From the NCBI RefSeq assembly GCF_000004825.1, contig NW_008805073.1, positions 930,001 to 994,000 on the forward strand: a stretch of DNA of 64,000 bases. The letters are read 5' to 3'. The stretch comes from Heterostelium album PN500 (lineage: Eukaryota; Evosea; Eumycetozoa; Acytosteliales; Acytosteliaceae). Positions within the stretch are counted from its first letter, which is position 1, and every line of letters starts with the position of its first letter. Made by a program: the position numbers and the translations under genes. The notes beneath the pieces were generated by a model that searched no databases, had not been told where the DNA came from, and saw only the letters and a list, made by a program, of their open reading frames with translations. This document shows positions 36,046 to 48,595 of this stretch, piece after piece.

Positions 36046-38295
36046 ATGGATAAAATCAAAAGTGAAATAGACAAGTTGACAAAGGAAATTGGATCTAAAG
36101 ATCCATCTATGTTTTTTAAATATTTAGTAAGACAGAGTGGATTGTTCAAAGAGGATTACAAACAACAGATCCTATTTGAATTGCCTGATATTCATAAACC
36201 TGAATATCCACCTATTCAAAAACAACAGATAGATACAAAAGATAAACTATTCAATAGATTAGAATCATTGAAACTCTCTGGTAATCAATACTTTGCCAAA
36301 GATCACAATGAATTTGCCGACTCCTATTATTACTTAGCACTACAATTAGCCGATAGATATATCAATCCGAAAAAAGACGACGATAGTAACAACAACAATG
36401 ATAGTGATGAAAAGGTGGAATTCGAATTAACATTGAATCAAAGTGAAATGGAGAGATTGCGGAAACTGGCATCTGTGGTAGCAGCCAATCTTTCGCTGTC
36501 AATGTCGAAACAACATCGCGTCGAAAAATCATTGGAATATGCAAGACAATCGATTGGCTATGATGTCAGTAATGCAAAGGGCTACTATCGTGCCGGCTAC
36601 TCGTTGGTGCGGCTCGGTGACAACGATGGCGCGGAACGGATGTTCAGAGAAGGTTTACAACACTCGAACGACGTCAACAAGCTGCGGCCACTCTTTGAGA
36701 AGGAGTTGCAGATGATCGAAGACCGACATCTTCTCTTTGACGTCAATCGTGAGCATACGCTACGACGTATCGATGGTGATCAGCAATACGATGAATTCCC
36801 GGTTGCTCTGACATGGGACGACTCGATGGGTCGTAAGATCATCGCGTCACGTGACATCGCCAAAGGTGAACTACTCCTACGTGTTGCTCCCTACGGTGCA
36901 GCACTAGTTGACGATACACTATTAACTCATTGTACATCTTGTTTCAGAAATATAAGTTGTAAGTATAAATAACATTGATCAAACAAGTTATTTCTGAAAC
37001 AAACTAATATTTCTTAAACTCTCTCTTTCTCTCTCTCACTAGATTATAAACATCATCTATGTCAGAAATGTAAACAATGTATATTATGTGAGGAGTGTAA
37101 TAGCGATGTGGATTTGGTGAATGAACACAATGAGGAATGCGATATATTGGTGTTTCTAAAGCAGAATGTTCCGGGTGCCGATACTAGGGATTTTAGATTT
37201 ATGGTGCGTGTTATGCTCAAGTCGATTGCTATTCTCAATGGGAAGCTGTCGAAAGAACAATCGCCAAAGTGTTGGTCAAAGAATGGTGTACCATTTATCT
37301 TTGATAGCTACGATGATCTCACTCACCTGACTACCGATACGTCGAACATCGACAGGAAACAGATGGAGTCATTCGAGACTGCTACTCAATCGATTATCAA
37401 TGTTTTCAAGCTGGCGAAGGGACCGAAATCACTGGAACCTCTCACCAACCAACAGATCCTCGATCTCTATCCAAAGATGCTGTTCAACGCACACGAATAC
37501 ATCGATCCTCTCTACCACTCCGAGGTGGCGCGTGGAATCTACCCAACGGCCGCGTATCTCAATCATTCGTGCGAACCAAACACCGTCTGGCACAACGATA
37601 ACAACGGTATGATAGCATACCGTAGTATCCGTGATATTAAAGCGGGTGAAGAGATAACGACAACCTACATCGATATCACCAAATACAAATCGACGAGACA
37701 GCTCAATCTTCTCTCGCAATACGCTTTTCTTTGTCAGTGCGCGCGTTGTCAGGATCGCGCCACCGGCTTCAAGTGTCTGGACTGCGAAGAGGCGCTCGAG
37801 GAAAGCGACCTGCGAATCATCGAACCCGATCCAAAGGAGTTGTTCGACGGACAAATTTTCCTCTGTAAAAACGGTCACTCGCATATCGCAACGATCTACT
37901 CGATTCTCGAGACTTCGGCGATTGCCGATCCACCGTTCCTGAACTTGATGGATCAGTTCTACAGTTGTTTCGATAGGAACAGTCTTGCCTATCTGCCGCT
38001 GTGGAAAGCATCGTCCTATATCTATCTGAAATCAGAGAACTACAAAGAGGTGATCAATTCAATGCTGAGACTGTGGAAGCACTACGACTATTGTTTTAAT
38101 AACCCACGTGAGCAGATCTCCTATGCATTCGTCAACGATTGTCAGACACTCTTCAAAGCCTACGAATGTCTGAACGATCGAAACGGTATGATCAAAACCA
38201 AACAAATCATCAAAGATATCTTGGAATCACTGATCGGTCTTTCAAAGCATCATTGTAAACCTGAATTTGAAGATATTTATTTAATAAAAGATTAA
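36046..38295 (+). CDS. SET and MYND domain protein (SMYD-like methyltransferase)
   Basis: Exons 36046-36958 and 37043-38295 (GTAAGT...ACTAG, frame kept as Ser-Tyr). N-terminal residues ~70-230 are TPR-like helices (AKGYYRAGYSLVRLGDNDGA). The SET domain starts at about residue 250 (GRKIIASRDIAKGE). It is interrupted by a MYND zinc finger (CTSC, then CQKCKQCILCEEC, H-x4-C) whose first CxxC is in exon 1 and the rest in exon 2. The SET core resumes with NHSCEPNT and GEEITTTYID, followed by a post-SET zinc cluster (CQCARCQD). This is the split-SET arrangement of SMYD lysine methyltransferases. The C-terminal helical tail also fits. Substrate unknown. Start supported by the first in-frame ATG after an AT-rich leader. 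Confidence 0.88.
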
Positions 38296-38899
38296 AAAAA
38301 AAAAAAAAAAAAAACAAACATCAAGATTTTTATTCAAATAAAAAAAAAAAAAAAAAAAAATTATTCTTTTTTTTTATCATTGTAAATGTTGTTGTTCCAT
38401 TCCATTTCTACTCAATTTTATTATTTCTATTTTAAAAAAAAAACAACAAATAATTGACAATAAAAAAAACACACAATTTCAATTACACACACAACTCAAA
38501 TTATTTCAAAAAATTGGAAATATTTTTATTTTTTATTTTTTTTCAATTTTTCAAACAGTTGTGTGCTTAATTTGTGTGGACTGCTGTTTTGTTATTATTG
38601 TATAACAAGTCTTTTATTTTATTTTTATATTTAATTTAGTTTAGTTTAGTTAATTTTTGGTTTATCTCTTTATTTATTATAATATTATTATTAAAGTGTT
38701 TATTTGTTTATATATTTAGAATTAATTAATTTATTATTTTATTTATTTTATTTGTTTAATTAATCGTTATTTTTATTTGTTAAGTTATCGGTTATTTTTT
38801 AGATATATATATTTAAAATATATTACAATTGTTTTTGTTTTGTTAGAATAGAATAGAATAAGATATATACAGAGATAGATAGATAGGGAGAATAGATAG
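38296..38899. other. Homopolymer-rich spacer and promoter region
   Basis: Two A-runs of about 20 bases follow the stop of the SET-MYND gene. T-rich and TTTAGTTTAG-type repeats follow, and a GATAGATAGATAG run lies just before the ATG at 38900. No coding signal. Confidence 0.6.
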
Positions 38900-39505
38900 A
38901 TGTATACATCAAAAGGATCATTTCAATTTCAAGCACCTGCACCTGATCAGATGGCACTGACTCAGGAAAGACTACGAAATGCACAGTGGCGTCAGCCATT
39001 AGGAAACACTAAATATTGGAATAACAACAGTATACAGCAGTGGATCGATAAATCATATGAAGAGTCGGAAGTCTATATAAAGAAACAGAAGGAAGATGAA
39101 ATCGAAGAGTTGAAAAAGAATCAAGAGAAATCGAGTAGTAGCAGCAATCAAGAGAACGATGGTGGAGGTGGAGATCCTACAACATCAACCACGACAACAA
39201 CAACTCCTGTTGCCGCTGCTGCTACTACAAATGCTAATGATATAACAACAACAACAACAACAACAACCAACAATAACAACAATAACACAGATGACATGAA
39301 TATCGATATAACAAAACTAAATACAAACAACAATAATAACAACAACAATAACAATGAAAATAATAATAATGAAACAACAGATTTAACACAAGCCGACAAA
39401 GATAAAGTAAATTTTAATTTGATGAGACAGAAATATCGATCATTCAAAAAACCAGGCGGAGAGGAGTTCTCAACAAATCTCCATCAAGTACATATTGAAA
39501 GATAG
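38900..39505 (+). CDS. Small Asn/Thr-rich protein of unknown function
   Basis: A single 201-residue frame. The N-terminal ~75 residues are globular (QERLRNAQWRQPLGNTKYW, IQQWIDKSYEESE), followed by a Lys/Glu helix. A long low-complexity part follows (Ser, Gly, Thr, Ala and Asn runs, residues ~80-165), then a conserved-looking C-terminal end (NLMRQKYRSFKKPGGEEFST). The order-disorder-order pattern and a typical A-rich leader make it a real gene. Not recognised. Confidence 0.7.
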   Translation: MYTSKGSFQFQAPAPDQMALTQERLRNAQWRQPLGNTKYWNNNSIQQWIDKSYEESEVYIKKQKEDEIEELKKNQEKSSSSSNQENDGGGGDPTTSTTTTTTPVAAAATTNANDITTTTTTTTNNNNNNTDDMNIDITKLNTNNNNNNNNNNENNNNETTDLTQADKDKVNFNLMRQKYRSFKKPGGEEFSTNLHQVHIER

Positions 39506-39926
39506 GCCATTCCTACATATTCTTTAGATGGTATGGTATATATTTAATTAATAAATAAATAAATAAAAAACAATCAAATTGTATCTTATTATTAATATAT
39601 GTAATAAATATATCTATTATTTAGTTTTTTAAAATAATAATATTAATTTAGTGCAACAAAAAGAAAAAAAGAAAAGAAAAAAAAGAAAAGAAAAAAGCAA
39701 AACAAAAGCAATCAACAAATCTTATCTAAACTTTACATATTTCCGATTTTGTAATAAATAAAGCCTAGGACAATGTTAAATGTCAAATCTAGATTACTTT
39801 TAAAATGATCAAAAAAAAAATTACTATATTTGGATTTAGATCAAAATCTAAAATAGTTTGTTAGTTTTACAAATTTATTACCTTTTTTTTTGTTAATATA
39901 TTTATGATTGTTATTATTAAAATTTT
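39506..39926. other. Convergent intergenic spacer
   Basis: Lies between two convergent genes. It holds a purine run of AAAAGAAAAG type at about 39657-39700 and AATAAA-like signals on both strands. No gene. Confidence 0.6.
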
Positions 39927-42800
39927 TTAAAATTTAAAATTGATGGTCCAATCAGATGAAATTGGAAGATCTGGTTTTCTGATGACAACGGATGATAGTG
40001 ATTTGTCGTATTCGAATTGCAGTGGTTTGTCGGCGTAGCTGATGGCCGATGGTTTGTTGTTGATACCGAGAACAACGATTCTCTCGACGGTATTGACTGG
40101 TTTGAAGGTTCCTTTGGTGTCCAATGATTTCGATGTAAGTTGACCGTTTTCATAACGGAACTGACGGTATTGGTATTGTCCTTTCTTGTAGTTGAAGCTG
40201 TGTTCGTCGTCCATAAACAATTCACCGGTGGCGACTTGATCGGTGTTGAGTGCAACCTTGAGGGTGTATGGGTCGTCACGCATCTGGTAGGAGGAACGAC
40301 GGAGACGCTCCTTCTTGGCGACGATCGATCCACCTCTCTGGTAGACTGGGATCTTCTGGAGTGGAGTATCGACGTCGTACTGGCCTGGCTTGTACATCTT
40401 GTTGGTGTCGATGTCGAACCACTGTTGCTTGGCGGCATCACCCGGTAGGATAACTTTAACTTGTTTCTGACCTTGTTCGACGACTGGGTGAACGAGGAGT
40501 GCGCTTCCAATCATGTATTCGCTCTCGACTGCAAAGAGGTTGGCGTCCGAGGGGAACTCTACCCAGAGAGGACGCATAGTGGGTGCTCCGTTCAGTGTGT
40601 TCTGATAGAAGATTGTGTACCACAATGGGAGGAATGAATAACGCTGTTGGATAGCCGATCTCATCACCGAGAGATATGGCTCGCCAAACAACCAGGGTTC
40701 ACGACGCTTGGCGTCGAGATGTGCGTGGCCACGGAAGAATGGCTGGAATGCACCGGCTTGATACCAACGAGCCATCAACTCACCGTCTGGATTTCCAAAG
40801 AAACCACCGACGTCTGCACCACTGAATGTAATACCGGCGAGACCGAGTGACAGTAGCATTGGGTTGGCGACCTTGAGATGACTCCACTGGGCGGCGTTGT
40901 CACCGGTCCAGATGGCACCGATTCTCTGTGAACCGGCAAAGAAAGCACGTGACAAAACGAATGGACGATCGTTTTGGTCGGAATTACGCTTGACCAAACC
41001 ATCGGCAGTTGCCATGTGATAGTAATAACCGTACATATTGTGGAGGTCACGATGCTCAACGGAACCGTGGTGAAGTGCATCTTTGTGCATCGAAACCTCT
41101 GGACCGTCGAATACCGATGGCTCATTCATATCGTTCCAAACGTAAAGTGTTGGTGTGGAGCCAATGTACTTATCGTAGGCAAACTGTTCGGCCCACCAAT
41201 TACGAACGACCGGATTGGTAAAGTCGAGGTATGATGAACTGCCTGGCCAACACCAACCTTCGTAGTCGGAAACGCCGTCGGCCTTCTTGACGTAGTGATT
41301 GTTACTGGTGGCCTGTGAGTGAATGTAGTAGTTGTTGTCACGCTTGATATGTGGATCGATAATGGTAACCATCTTTCTGTGCTTGATTGCGATCGACTTT
41401 TGCATGGCATCTGGTGTTGGGAAGTTGGCTTTATCCCAAGTGAAATATCTCTTTCCATCGGTATGTTCGATATCCAACCAAATTACATCGTATGGAATAT
41501 TATTACTATCGAATCCTTCATCTACTTGTTTAACATCATTTTCATCCTGTCGACAAATAAAATAGATTAGTTATCATTGTTGAAATGTAATATCAACTAT
41601 TTGTTTGTTTTTCAAACATACCTTATAATTCCAACGACATTGATGATAACCTAAAGAGAATAGTTGTGGCAATGCAGTTGTACCTGTGAGTGAAGCATAT
41701 TGCTTGAAGATTTCCATTGGTGTTGGACCGGTAAGGAAGAATACATCCATTGCTCCGGTCTCACTTATCCAGTGGGTGTCTTTCGATGGAACATTCTTGT
41801 CGTCCTTAGAGTCGGAGACGTCGATGAATGTCTCTGCTGCGTTCAACCAGAACAGTGCAACTGTCTTTTTGGTGTCGTGTGAGATCATAAGTGGAACGGC
41901 ACCGTACAACGCCATTGTCTTGTCGAGTTCATACTCAAAGACATCGAGATTGTAAAGACGGTATGGATTCTCGTTGATTCCTTCGCCACGAGTGTTACGA
42001 AGTGCGAGCGAGGTGGTGTGCTCTGGAATACCATAGACGTGTTGCGATCCAACGAATTTGATGTCCATACCAATCGACATTGGTCCGTGTGGTTTCGAGT
42101 CGTGGTGCGACTGGAAACGCTCTTCCCACATGCCCTCGGGTACGACTGGCTGTTGGGGTGCGGGTGGCTCCTCGCCTTCGGGTGGATTTGGATTGGGAAT
42201 TGGCTGAGGTGGCAGTGGTTTATTACGCATATGCTCAAAGTGGAAGAGTCCACGCGAGTTGGCTGACATTGCCAGCTCGCCGGCTACATACACATCGAGT
42301 TGGAACGGACTGAATTGGAGACGTGCCAAGCTGTTGTTGTTCTCGCCAAACTTGAAAGACAATCCGTTGTTCTCCTTCTGGAAACTTGGAATCACTACAT
42401 ACTTGATGTCGTCAAGCAGTACGTCCTGCACTTGATAACGCTTCTTGTTGGCGAGTGGCGACTTCTCGAGCACACGGAAACGCAAGATGCCATTGGCAAT
42501 CGCGCGAATCTCGAAGCTCAACACGTGATCGACTTCGCCGTCCTGCTCGACAATCTCACCTACGAGACGGCCGTCTTTGAGTTGCACGGAATCGGCAACG
42601 ATCTGATGTTTGTACAACGACATCTGAGCAGCGTCAGTGATGTCGACTCTTCGGTTACGTTTACAAAATGACAAGTCGTTACAGGTTTTGAACTTACTGG
42701 AATCGACTGCCTCTGTCAATGCAATGAATGTTGTAACTACAAATAGCAATCCTACTACCAATAACGGTAGTCTAATTGATGATTTCTCCAACATCTTCAT
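39927..42800 (-). CDS. modA: Glucosidase II alpha subunit (GH31)
   Basis: Exons 42800-41622 and 41546-39927 (GTATGT...GACAG, phase 0), about 932 aa. It is an ER glycoside hydrolase family 31 enzyme that trims the inner glucoses from N-glycans during glycoprotein folding. A hydrophobic signal peptide opens the protein. The catalytic nucleophile motif WNDMNEPSVF, the IWTGDN acid/base motif, and FFRGHAHLD are all present, and length fits the family. In D. discoideum the orthologous subunit is modA. The first ATG in frame is at 42800. Upstream codons without ATG are not used. Codon use is noticeably richer in C/G than in the surrounding spacers, as expected of a well-expressed gene. Confidence 0.93.
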
Positions 42801-43046
42801 CAACAATATAATTTATTAAAAAAAAAAACTAAACCAACCACGCACAACACCTTGCTAATGTTAAAAAAATTTGAAAAAAAAACTAATAAAAAAAAAATAA
42901 ATTAATTTTGAATTTTTTTTCAGCAAAAAAAAAAAAGTGATTCATCTGACTCTTACCACCCACAAAGACTGAGTGTATTCGTCTTGACAAATTTTGATGA
43001 TGTTCAAGTAGTCGTCAATTACATATGACAGACAGAAGATTCAATA
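42801..43046. promoter_or_regulatory. Shared divergent promoter region
   Basis: 246 bases between the divergent starts at 42800 (minus) and 43047 (plus). It has A/T homopolymers flanking a less AT-rich block (about 42930-43020). Regulation of both genes from here is inferred from layout only. Confidence 0.4.
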
Positions 43047-43894
43047 ATGAATAACAACAACAACAATAGCATTAGTAAAGATAATGATAATGATAATAGT
43101 AGAAATAGTAAAAGAAATATTATAGATGTTGATTATTTATTAAAATTATATTCATCGAGATGCTCGCTATCTTCTATTCATATGGCACATCAAATCTACC
43201 TTGATTTGATGATTCTAAAGAATTGGTATCAAATTGAATTCGACACGATCTCATTTCAATCATTGGTTACATCAAACATCACACATTTAGGTGGTCAAGA
43301 TAACAGAGATATCATTATCTTAAAAGCATTAGAATCTAATGTTGCAAAAGTTTGTATTATTTTTACAATAAATAAAACTAAACTTAAAAAAAAATTGGGG
43401 ATTAAAGAAACAAATTAAACTTTTAAAAAAAAACAAAAATATCTATTTTCTCTTTTTTTTTTTTTAATAATAAAAAATAAAATGATTATAATAATGAATG
43501 AACTAACAATGGTTAACTTACTTACTTACTATCTGTTCTATTTATCATTCATCCTTTTGTTTTTTTTATAAAATATAGGAATCAGTTATTATTTTCCCAA
43601 CTAAAATAACCACTGAATGGTCATTTGAAAAGTGAGTAAAGATTAGATTACAATCATCTTTTTTTATTAATTATGATAAAATATGAACCAAATTTTTTAC
43701 AAGTAAAGTTACTTACCATTAGTTTATTATTATAATAAACAATAAATTATAGGTTAGATAAATTATTAAAGGAATCAGGTACAAAAGTAGATTACAATAT
43801 AAAGTCAATAGTTATTTGTTGGATGGATCAAGATTCTTCTTTGTCATACTACAGGTTGGCCAAACCTACATTGAAACCAATTCCCAATAATTAG
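43047..43894 (+). CDS. Orphan protein, at least three exons
   Basis: Exons 43047-43349, 43579-43631 and 43753-43894 keep frame (AAA|GTTTGT, GTGAGT, ATTATAG). The protein starts with an Asn/Asp/Lys-rich run, then a globular stretch (VDYLLKLYSSRCSLSSIHMAHQIYLDL; NITHLGGQDNRDIIILKALE; TTEWSFEKLDKLLKESG; SIVICWMDQDSSLSYY). Not recognised. The third exon may instead splice at ACTACAG|GTTGGC to TTAG at 43894, giving RWSGDACFFDGGKCKAMALK, and the gene could run on to about 44260 through a Gln/Thr/Pro-rich exon. The 3' end is therefore uncertain. Confidence 0.6.
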
Positions 43895-46380
43895 ATGGAG
43901 TGGAGACGCTTGCTTCTTTGATGGTGGCAAATGCAAAGCCATGGCTCTTAAGGTGGTCTTTTTCTTTTGGATTGTTTTTATTAATTTAATTTACACAATT
44001 CCCAAATAACTCCAACTTACTGCTACGAGGGAACAGGTCCTGGTTCAGTCTATAAATTGACTTTAGACTTTGTTCTTTTAATAGAATCGATGATTACAAC
44101 AACACTACCTATCCATTACAACAACAAACAACACCAAACCCATACACAGCACAGCGATCACAATCTCAAAATCGGATTGGTCCACAAAATGCTAAAAATG
44201 GAAATTTAATATACGAAAAGTATTTAAGATTAAATATCTTGATATTCTTGGTTAGGAACAGACCTTTGGTAAAAAAAAAACAAAAAAAAAAAAACGGTTA
44301 ACAAATTAAATTAATTATTTTTGTTTTTTTTTGTTTTTGGCCGATTTTAAATAAATCTATTCAAAACGAAACCGTGACTTTTTTTTTGGGTTGTGGAAAT
44401 GGGTTTTTTAATTCCTTCCTACAATTCCATACAATTGATGGTAAACCAAATTCCTAAATTACTTTTCGATCGACAATTATTAATGAGTAAGAAATTAATT
44501 AAATATTTTATATAAATAGCCATGTGAAAAGGTGTGGAATCATTTATAAGGAAATACCGCGGTATTTCAATTTGATTTGTTCTTAAGATTTGAGTTGCTA
44601 TCCGTGATGGAATGCAGAAAGTTAAATTGAATTGTTGATTTTGGTGCAGTAGTGGTTTTAAAGTGGTAGAAAATATCTATCTTCTAGGAGTTGGCTTGTG
44701 GATTGTTTGTTTGATATCGGAATCCAATCATAGTGTGTGATAGGGAGCTGTTATTGCCATGGTATTTTAGCGCAACAACATTGATTTATATGTCGCTGGA
44801 AAATGACTCCATCATTAAGACATGAATGTTCATAAAAGTATTTGCAACCATCAATTCCCAAATAAATACAGAGTTTAGGAATTGAACTAAGTTGAGTGTG
44901 AATTTTTAGACAGACATACACTTAGCACCATGTTAGCACCCACCACCATTGCCAATCACACACACTCACACTGCTCCGATAATTAATGGTGTGGTAATGT
45001 CAATTCGTAATATCTATCTTTGGGAATGAGACCTCTCACACCTCTTTGATAAGTTGGAGTTACAAACCAACACCCAAAAACACCCTACATTTCAGTTGGT
45101 TTCGTGGTTGTTTTTTTTTTCAATAATATCAAAATCTAGTAAAGCAAAATACACTATGAGAATTTTCATAATAAATTTATTAAATAATTCTTTTTTTGTG
45201 TGGAAATAAGGTTGTTTACATCCCAACTGATCGCTCCGAATCCCCGAAAATATCAAAAAAGTGGCGACCCTGCTTATGAGTACCCAGATTACGCACAAAT
45301 TTTTCTTAAGATTATAAATACACCACACAATAAAGTGTTGCGAATTAATCACACATTCAACACAATTTCCAAAATAAAAAAAATTCTAAATTTCCTTGTT
45401 TAATGTGATCAAAAAAATAAAAATTTGAAAAATTTCAATAAGATGACAATGCAAAGTGTGACTGCTGCCTGATGATAAACTTTTTTTTGGTTTTTTATAA
45501 AAAAATCGCAATTTTAAAAAATCTATTTCGATGTCACAATCCTTTGCAAGTTGTGTTGCCGACATTAAATAAAAATGGGATGCTCTGATGTTTTTTTTTT
45601 CTAGTGTGTGTGTTAAAAATTGATTTTGATCTTTTACTAATCTTTTAAGGCTTGTATTTTTTTTTTTTTTTTTTTATACCAAATCATCAAAATAAAAAAA
45701 CAATAAAAATCAAAGCTTCCAAAAAAATTCACCATCAACTTTTTTTTATTGTCTAAAAAAAATAAAAATCATATGATTTTGTTTTTTGGTAGTATTTGTT
45801 CTCGGCTTAATCAAAAAAAAACAAAAAAAAATTAAAATTAATTAAAAAAAAAACCTCACCCACATCAAAAGAAGGGCTCACCCCACCTCTGGTTTGATAG
45901 TTTCCTGAAATTCTTTACACATCTTAACAAAATTTTTTTCTCTCAAATCTTTTGTTTTTGATCGGTATCTTCTGTTCATAAAGGAACGGCATTTATTAAA
46001 ATCGCGGAAATTAATTTGCTCTCACTAAACACAGTCTCTCTCACAATTCTTGGTTCTCCTATACTACTTCACCCTCACAAAGAGTAAATAATAAAAACAA
46101 GCGCTCCACAACATTCCTAAACAGAACATTTTGTTTACCAAATCATATAAATAAATAATAATAATAACTTTTTAACTATAAATAAATAATAATAACAATA
46201 TTTTTAAATTTATTAATTATTTCATATAATCAATAATATATTTATTCTTTTTATCTTTAATATCTTTATCTCTTCTCTTTATATTTAACAAACATAACAA
46301 TCAAAAATAAATACTTTCAATAAAGTTTATTTTATGTTTTATAAAAAAATTAAGAGATACCTATAAATACAAATAACTAA
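43895..46380. other. Long AT-rich stretch upstream of the GATA gene
   Basis: The first ~370 bases may hold further exons of the preceding orphan. After that come many A/T homopolymers, several less AT-rich islands (44580-45080) with no coherent frame, and an 18-bp perfect palindrome at 44551-44568. The last ~1 kb looks like a long promoter and leader of the transcription-factor gene. Confidence 0.5.
44551..44568. repeat. Perfect 18-bp palindrome
   Basis: GAAATACCGCGGTATTTC equals its own reverse complement and stands out by its GC-rich centre in AT-rich DNA. It could be a dimeric protein binding site; there is no independent support. Confidence 0.45.
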
Positions 46381-48012
46381 ATGGATATTCAAGATTCTAT
46401 ATATTTTGGTAACTCAAATGTTACTGCTCAATCAAATTGGAAGTTAAGTTGGAAAAAAGGTAATTATTAAATTTTATTTATTTATTTTTATTTTAACTAA
46501 TAAATTAATTTTATTTATTTATTTTATTATATATAGATTCAACAATGCGGATTCGACTTTCAGTCAGTCGCCGGTTTGATACTTAGTGAGGGATCGAATT
46601 TGGGACAACACGATATCGCTGATATCTTTGAAAAGTCGTTGATTCTCTTGTTATTGGTTGAGAACAACACTCGTCAGCTAAATTCTAACAAATCATTATT
46701 AAATCAATACATTGAACTCCTCTCTGGTTCTTCCTCCTCTTCCAACGCTTCAGACAAAAAGTCTGAGCTCGTCAACCTGTTTGCCAATCACGCCCAAAAA
46801 GGTAACCTTGTATCATTGCTCTACAATATTTCAGAGCTTTCTTCTACAATTGATATCAATCAATTGTTTAAACCACAACAACAACAACTATCATCACAAC
46901 CAGTTGCTGTTACATCTTCTACACCATCCGCTTCTTCCACATCTTTAGTTCCAAGCTGCAATAGCACCCAAAGATTCGTCCAACCATCTGCTCTCATTCC
47001 AACCTCCATGTTGACCTCATTGTTCAACATCGCTCCACAACAACAACACCAAGTTGTCGAGATTAAACCATCCACTTCCAGCTGCTCATCAGCTACTACC
47101 ACTCCAGTCTTAACCTCCCAAAGCGACTCTCCAATCTCCTCCCCAAATCCATTGTCATTGTCAGCTGAGGTTGAGAATGACGATGAATTCGATAGCAACG
47201 AGAACCCATTGTCCTCCTCCACAGATGTCGTTCCACAATCCAGTGGTAGCAACATGCCAAACGGTGCCAACAATCAATCAAATACCAAGCGTAAGCGTCG
47301 TCCAAGAGCACCAGCTCCATTCTTGGATTCCTTGTTCTGCCATTCCTGTGGTGAAACTCAAACCTCACAATGGCGTCGTGGTCCAGACGGTTGCAAATCT
47401 CTCTGCAACGCCTGTGGTATTCGTTTCGCCAACATTGTAAACAAGGAGAAAGCATTGGCTGCCAAAGACAACAACAAGACCATTTCCATCAATATGCTTC
47501 TCAACGACTCTGTCCAAGCTGACACCTCCAAGAACGATGCCTTCCCAATTGTGCCAACCACCCCACTCTCACTGCCAACCACACCAACATCGGCACCAAA
47601 GTCCATTCCATTCTATAGCAATACCAAGCTCTCATATGCACCAGCACCACCACCCAAAAAGTCGGTTTCCGCTACCAACTTGATTGGATCACCATCGTCT
47701 TCACCACAACTCTCACCAAACCTCCTCCTCAATAATAACAACAACAACGCAACTCACAAACGTAAACTCTCAAACTCAACCAACACTACTCTCCCAATCA
47801 TTTCACCATCTTCATCATCGATGAAATCACACAAGACTTTCCACCCATTTGAAAGTCACGATCTTACTGCTTCGATCCACCAATCACTCAATAACCTCAC
47901 CGCATCCGCTGCTCCAACCAAATTCGGTTTTTCAAGTTTCCCACTTGATGCACTGTCTACCATTGCTTCATCAGAGGCACTGCTCATCAACAATGATCAT
48001 ATCATCAATTAA
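46381..48012 (+). CDS. GATA-type zinc finger transcription factor
   Basis: Single GATA finger CHSCGETQTSQWRRGPDG...CNACG at about 47336-47420, preceded by a basic stretch (KRKRRPRAP). This is a DNA-binding factor acting in the nucleus on GATA-like sites. The N-terminal helical region (GSNLGQHDIADIFEKSL) is followed by Gln/Ser/Thr/Pro-rich low complexity on both sides of the finger. Exon 1 is 46381-46459 (donor GTAATT). The strong-looking acceptor ending at 46536 would put a stop in frame, whereas CAG ending at 46567 keeps the frame (KK-V-AGLILSEG). I therefore use 46568-48012 as exon 2. Either way the finger is unaffected. Confidence 0.85.
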
Positions 48013-48595
48013 GCGTCTTGGTGATATCTATACGACAACATACTAATTATATGTGCCACGCGGTGGCCAATTAACACACTTCAACCAACTAATTAACCCA
48101 ATTCACTTTTAGTTGTTATTTATTTAATTCATTTTGTTATATTATTCTTCTCCTCCTTAATTATCCTCTCCACCCATCTACTCCTTATTTATAGAGTTTA
48201 ACAACAAAGCAAAACAAACTTGTATATTTTAAACAAAAACCAAAATCCACAGAAATTTAATCAACATCAATCCTCCCCTTTATTTAAATAAAAAAGAAAG
48301 ACTGAATAGTCTATTCATATTTTAAATTAACTAAAAAACAATATTTTATTTTTATTATTAAATAATTTAACCAAACAAATTATAATGTGATTGAGATTTG
48401 ATTGTGTTTTTTTTTTTTGCGCTATGAACGTTTCTCTGGGAGTGGTTGTGTGACGAGGCAATACTGACACCACTCCAATTTCTTATTTTTGGTTTTTTTT
48501 GGAATCGTGAAAGATTTTAATTTAATCAAATTAAAGATTTAAGTTTAATTTAATAAACTGTAGAACAATTTTCTTTATTTTATTTTAGTTTAAGA
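48013..48595. other. Spacer and promoter of first B-box gene
   Basis: AT-rich 3' flank of the GATA gene followed by the upstream region of the B-box gene. It contains TGACGAGGCA at 48451 and a 20-base block at 48531 that recur upstream of the next gene. Confidence 0.55.
48451..48550 (+). promoter_or_regulatory. Promoter blocks shared with the tandem B-box paralogue
   Basis: TGACGAGGCA (48451-48460) and TTAAAGATTTAAGTTTAATT (48531-48550) recur at 50826-50835 and 50885-50904, at similar distances from the two ATGs (145 and 137; 65 and 78 bases). They may be conserved regulatory sites or simply remains of the duplication. Confidence 0.45.

Noticed and set aside
39148-39447. Minus-strand frame with Leu/Val runs
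   Set aside because: Antisense shadow of Asn/Thr codon repeats in the gene at 38900.
40140-42819. Many plus-strand frames of 60-123 codons
   Set aside because: Shadows of the glucosidase II gene on the other strand, whose catalytic motifs are unmistakable.
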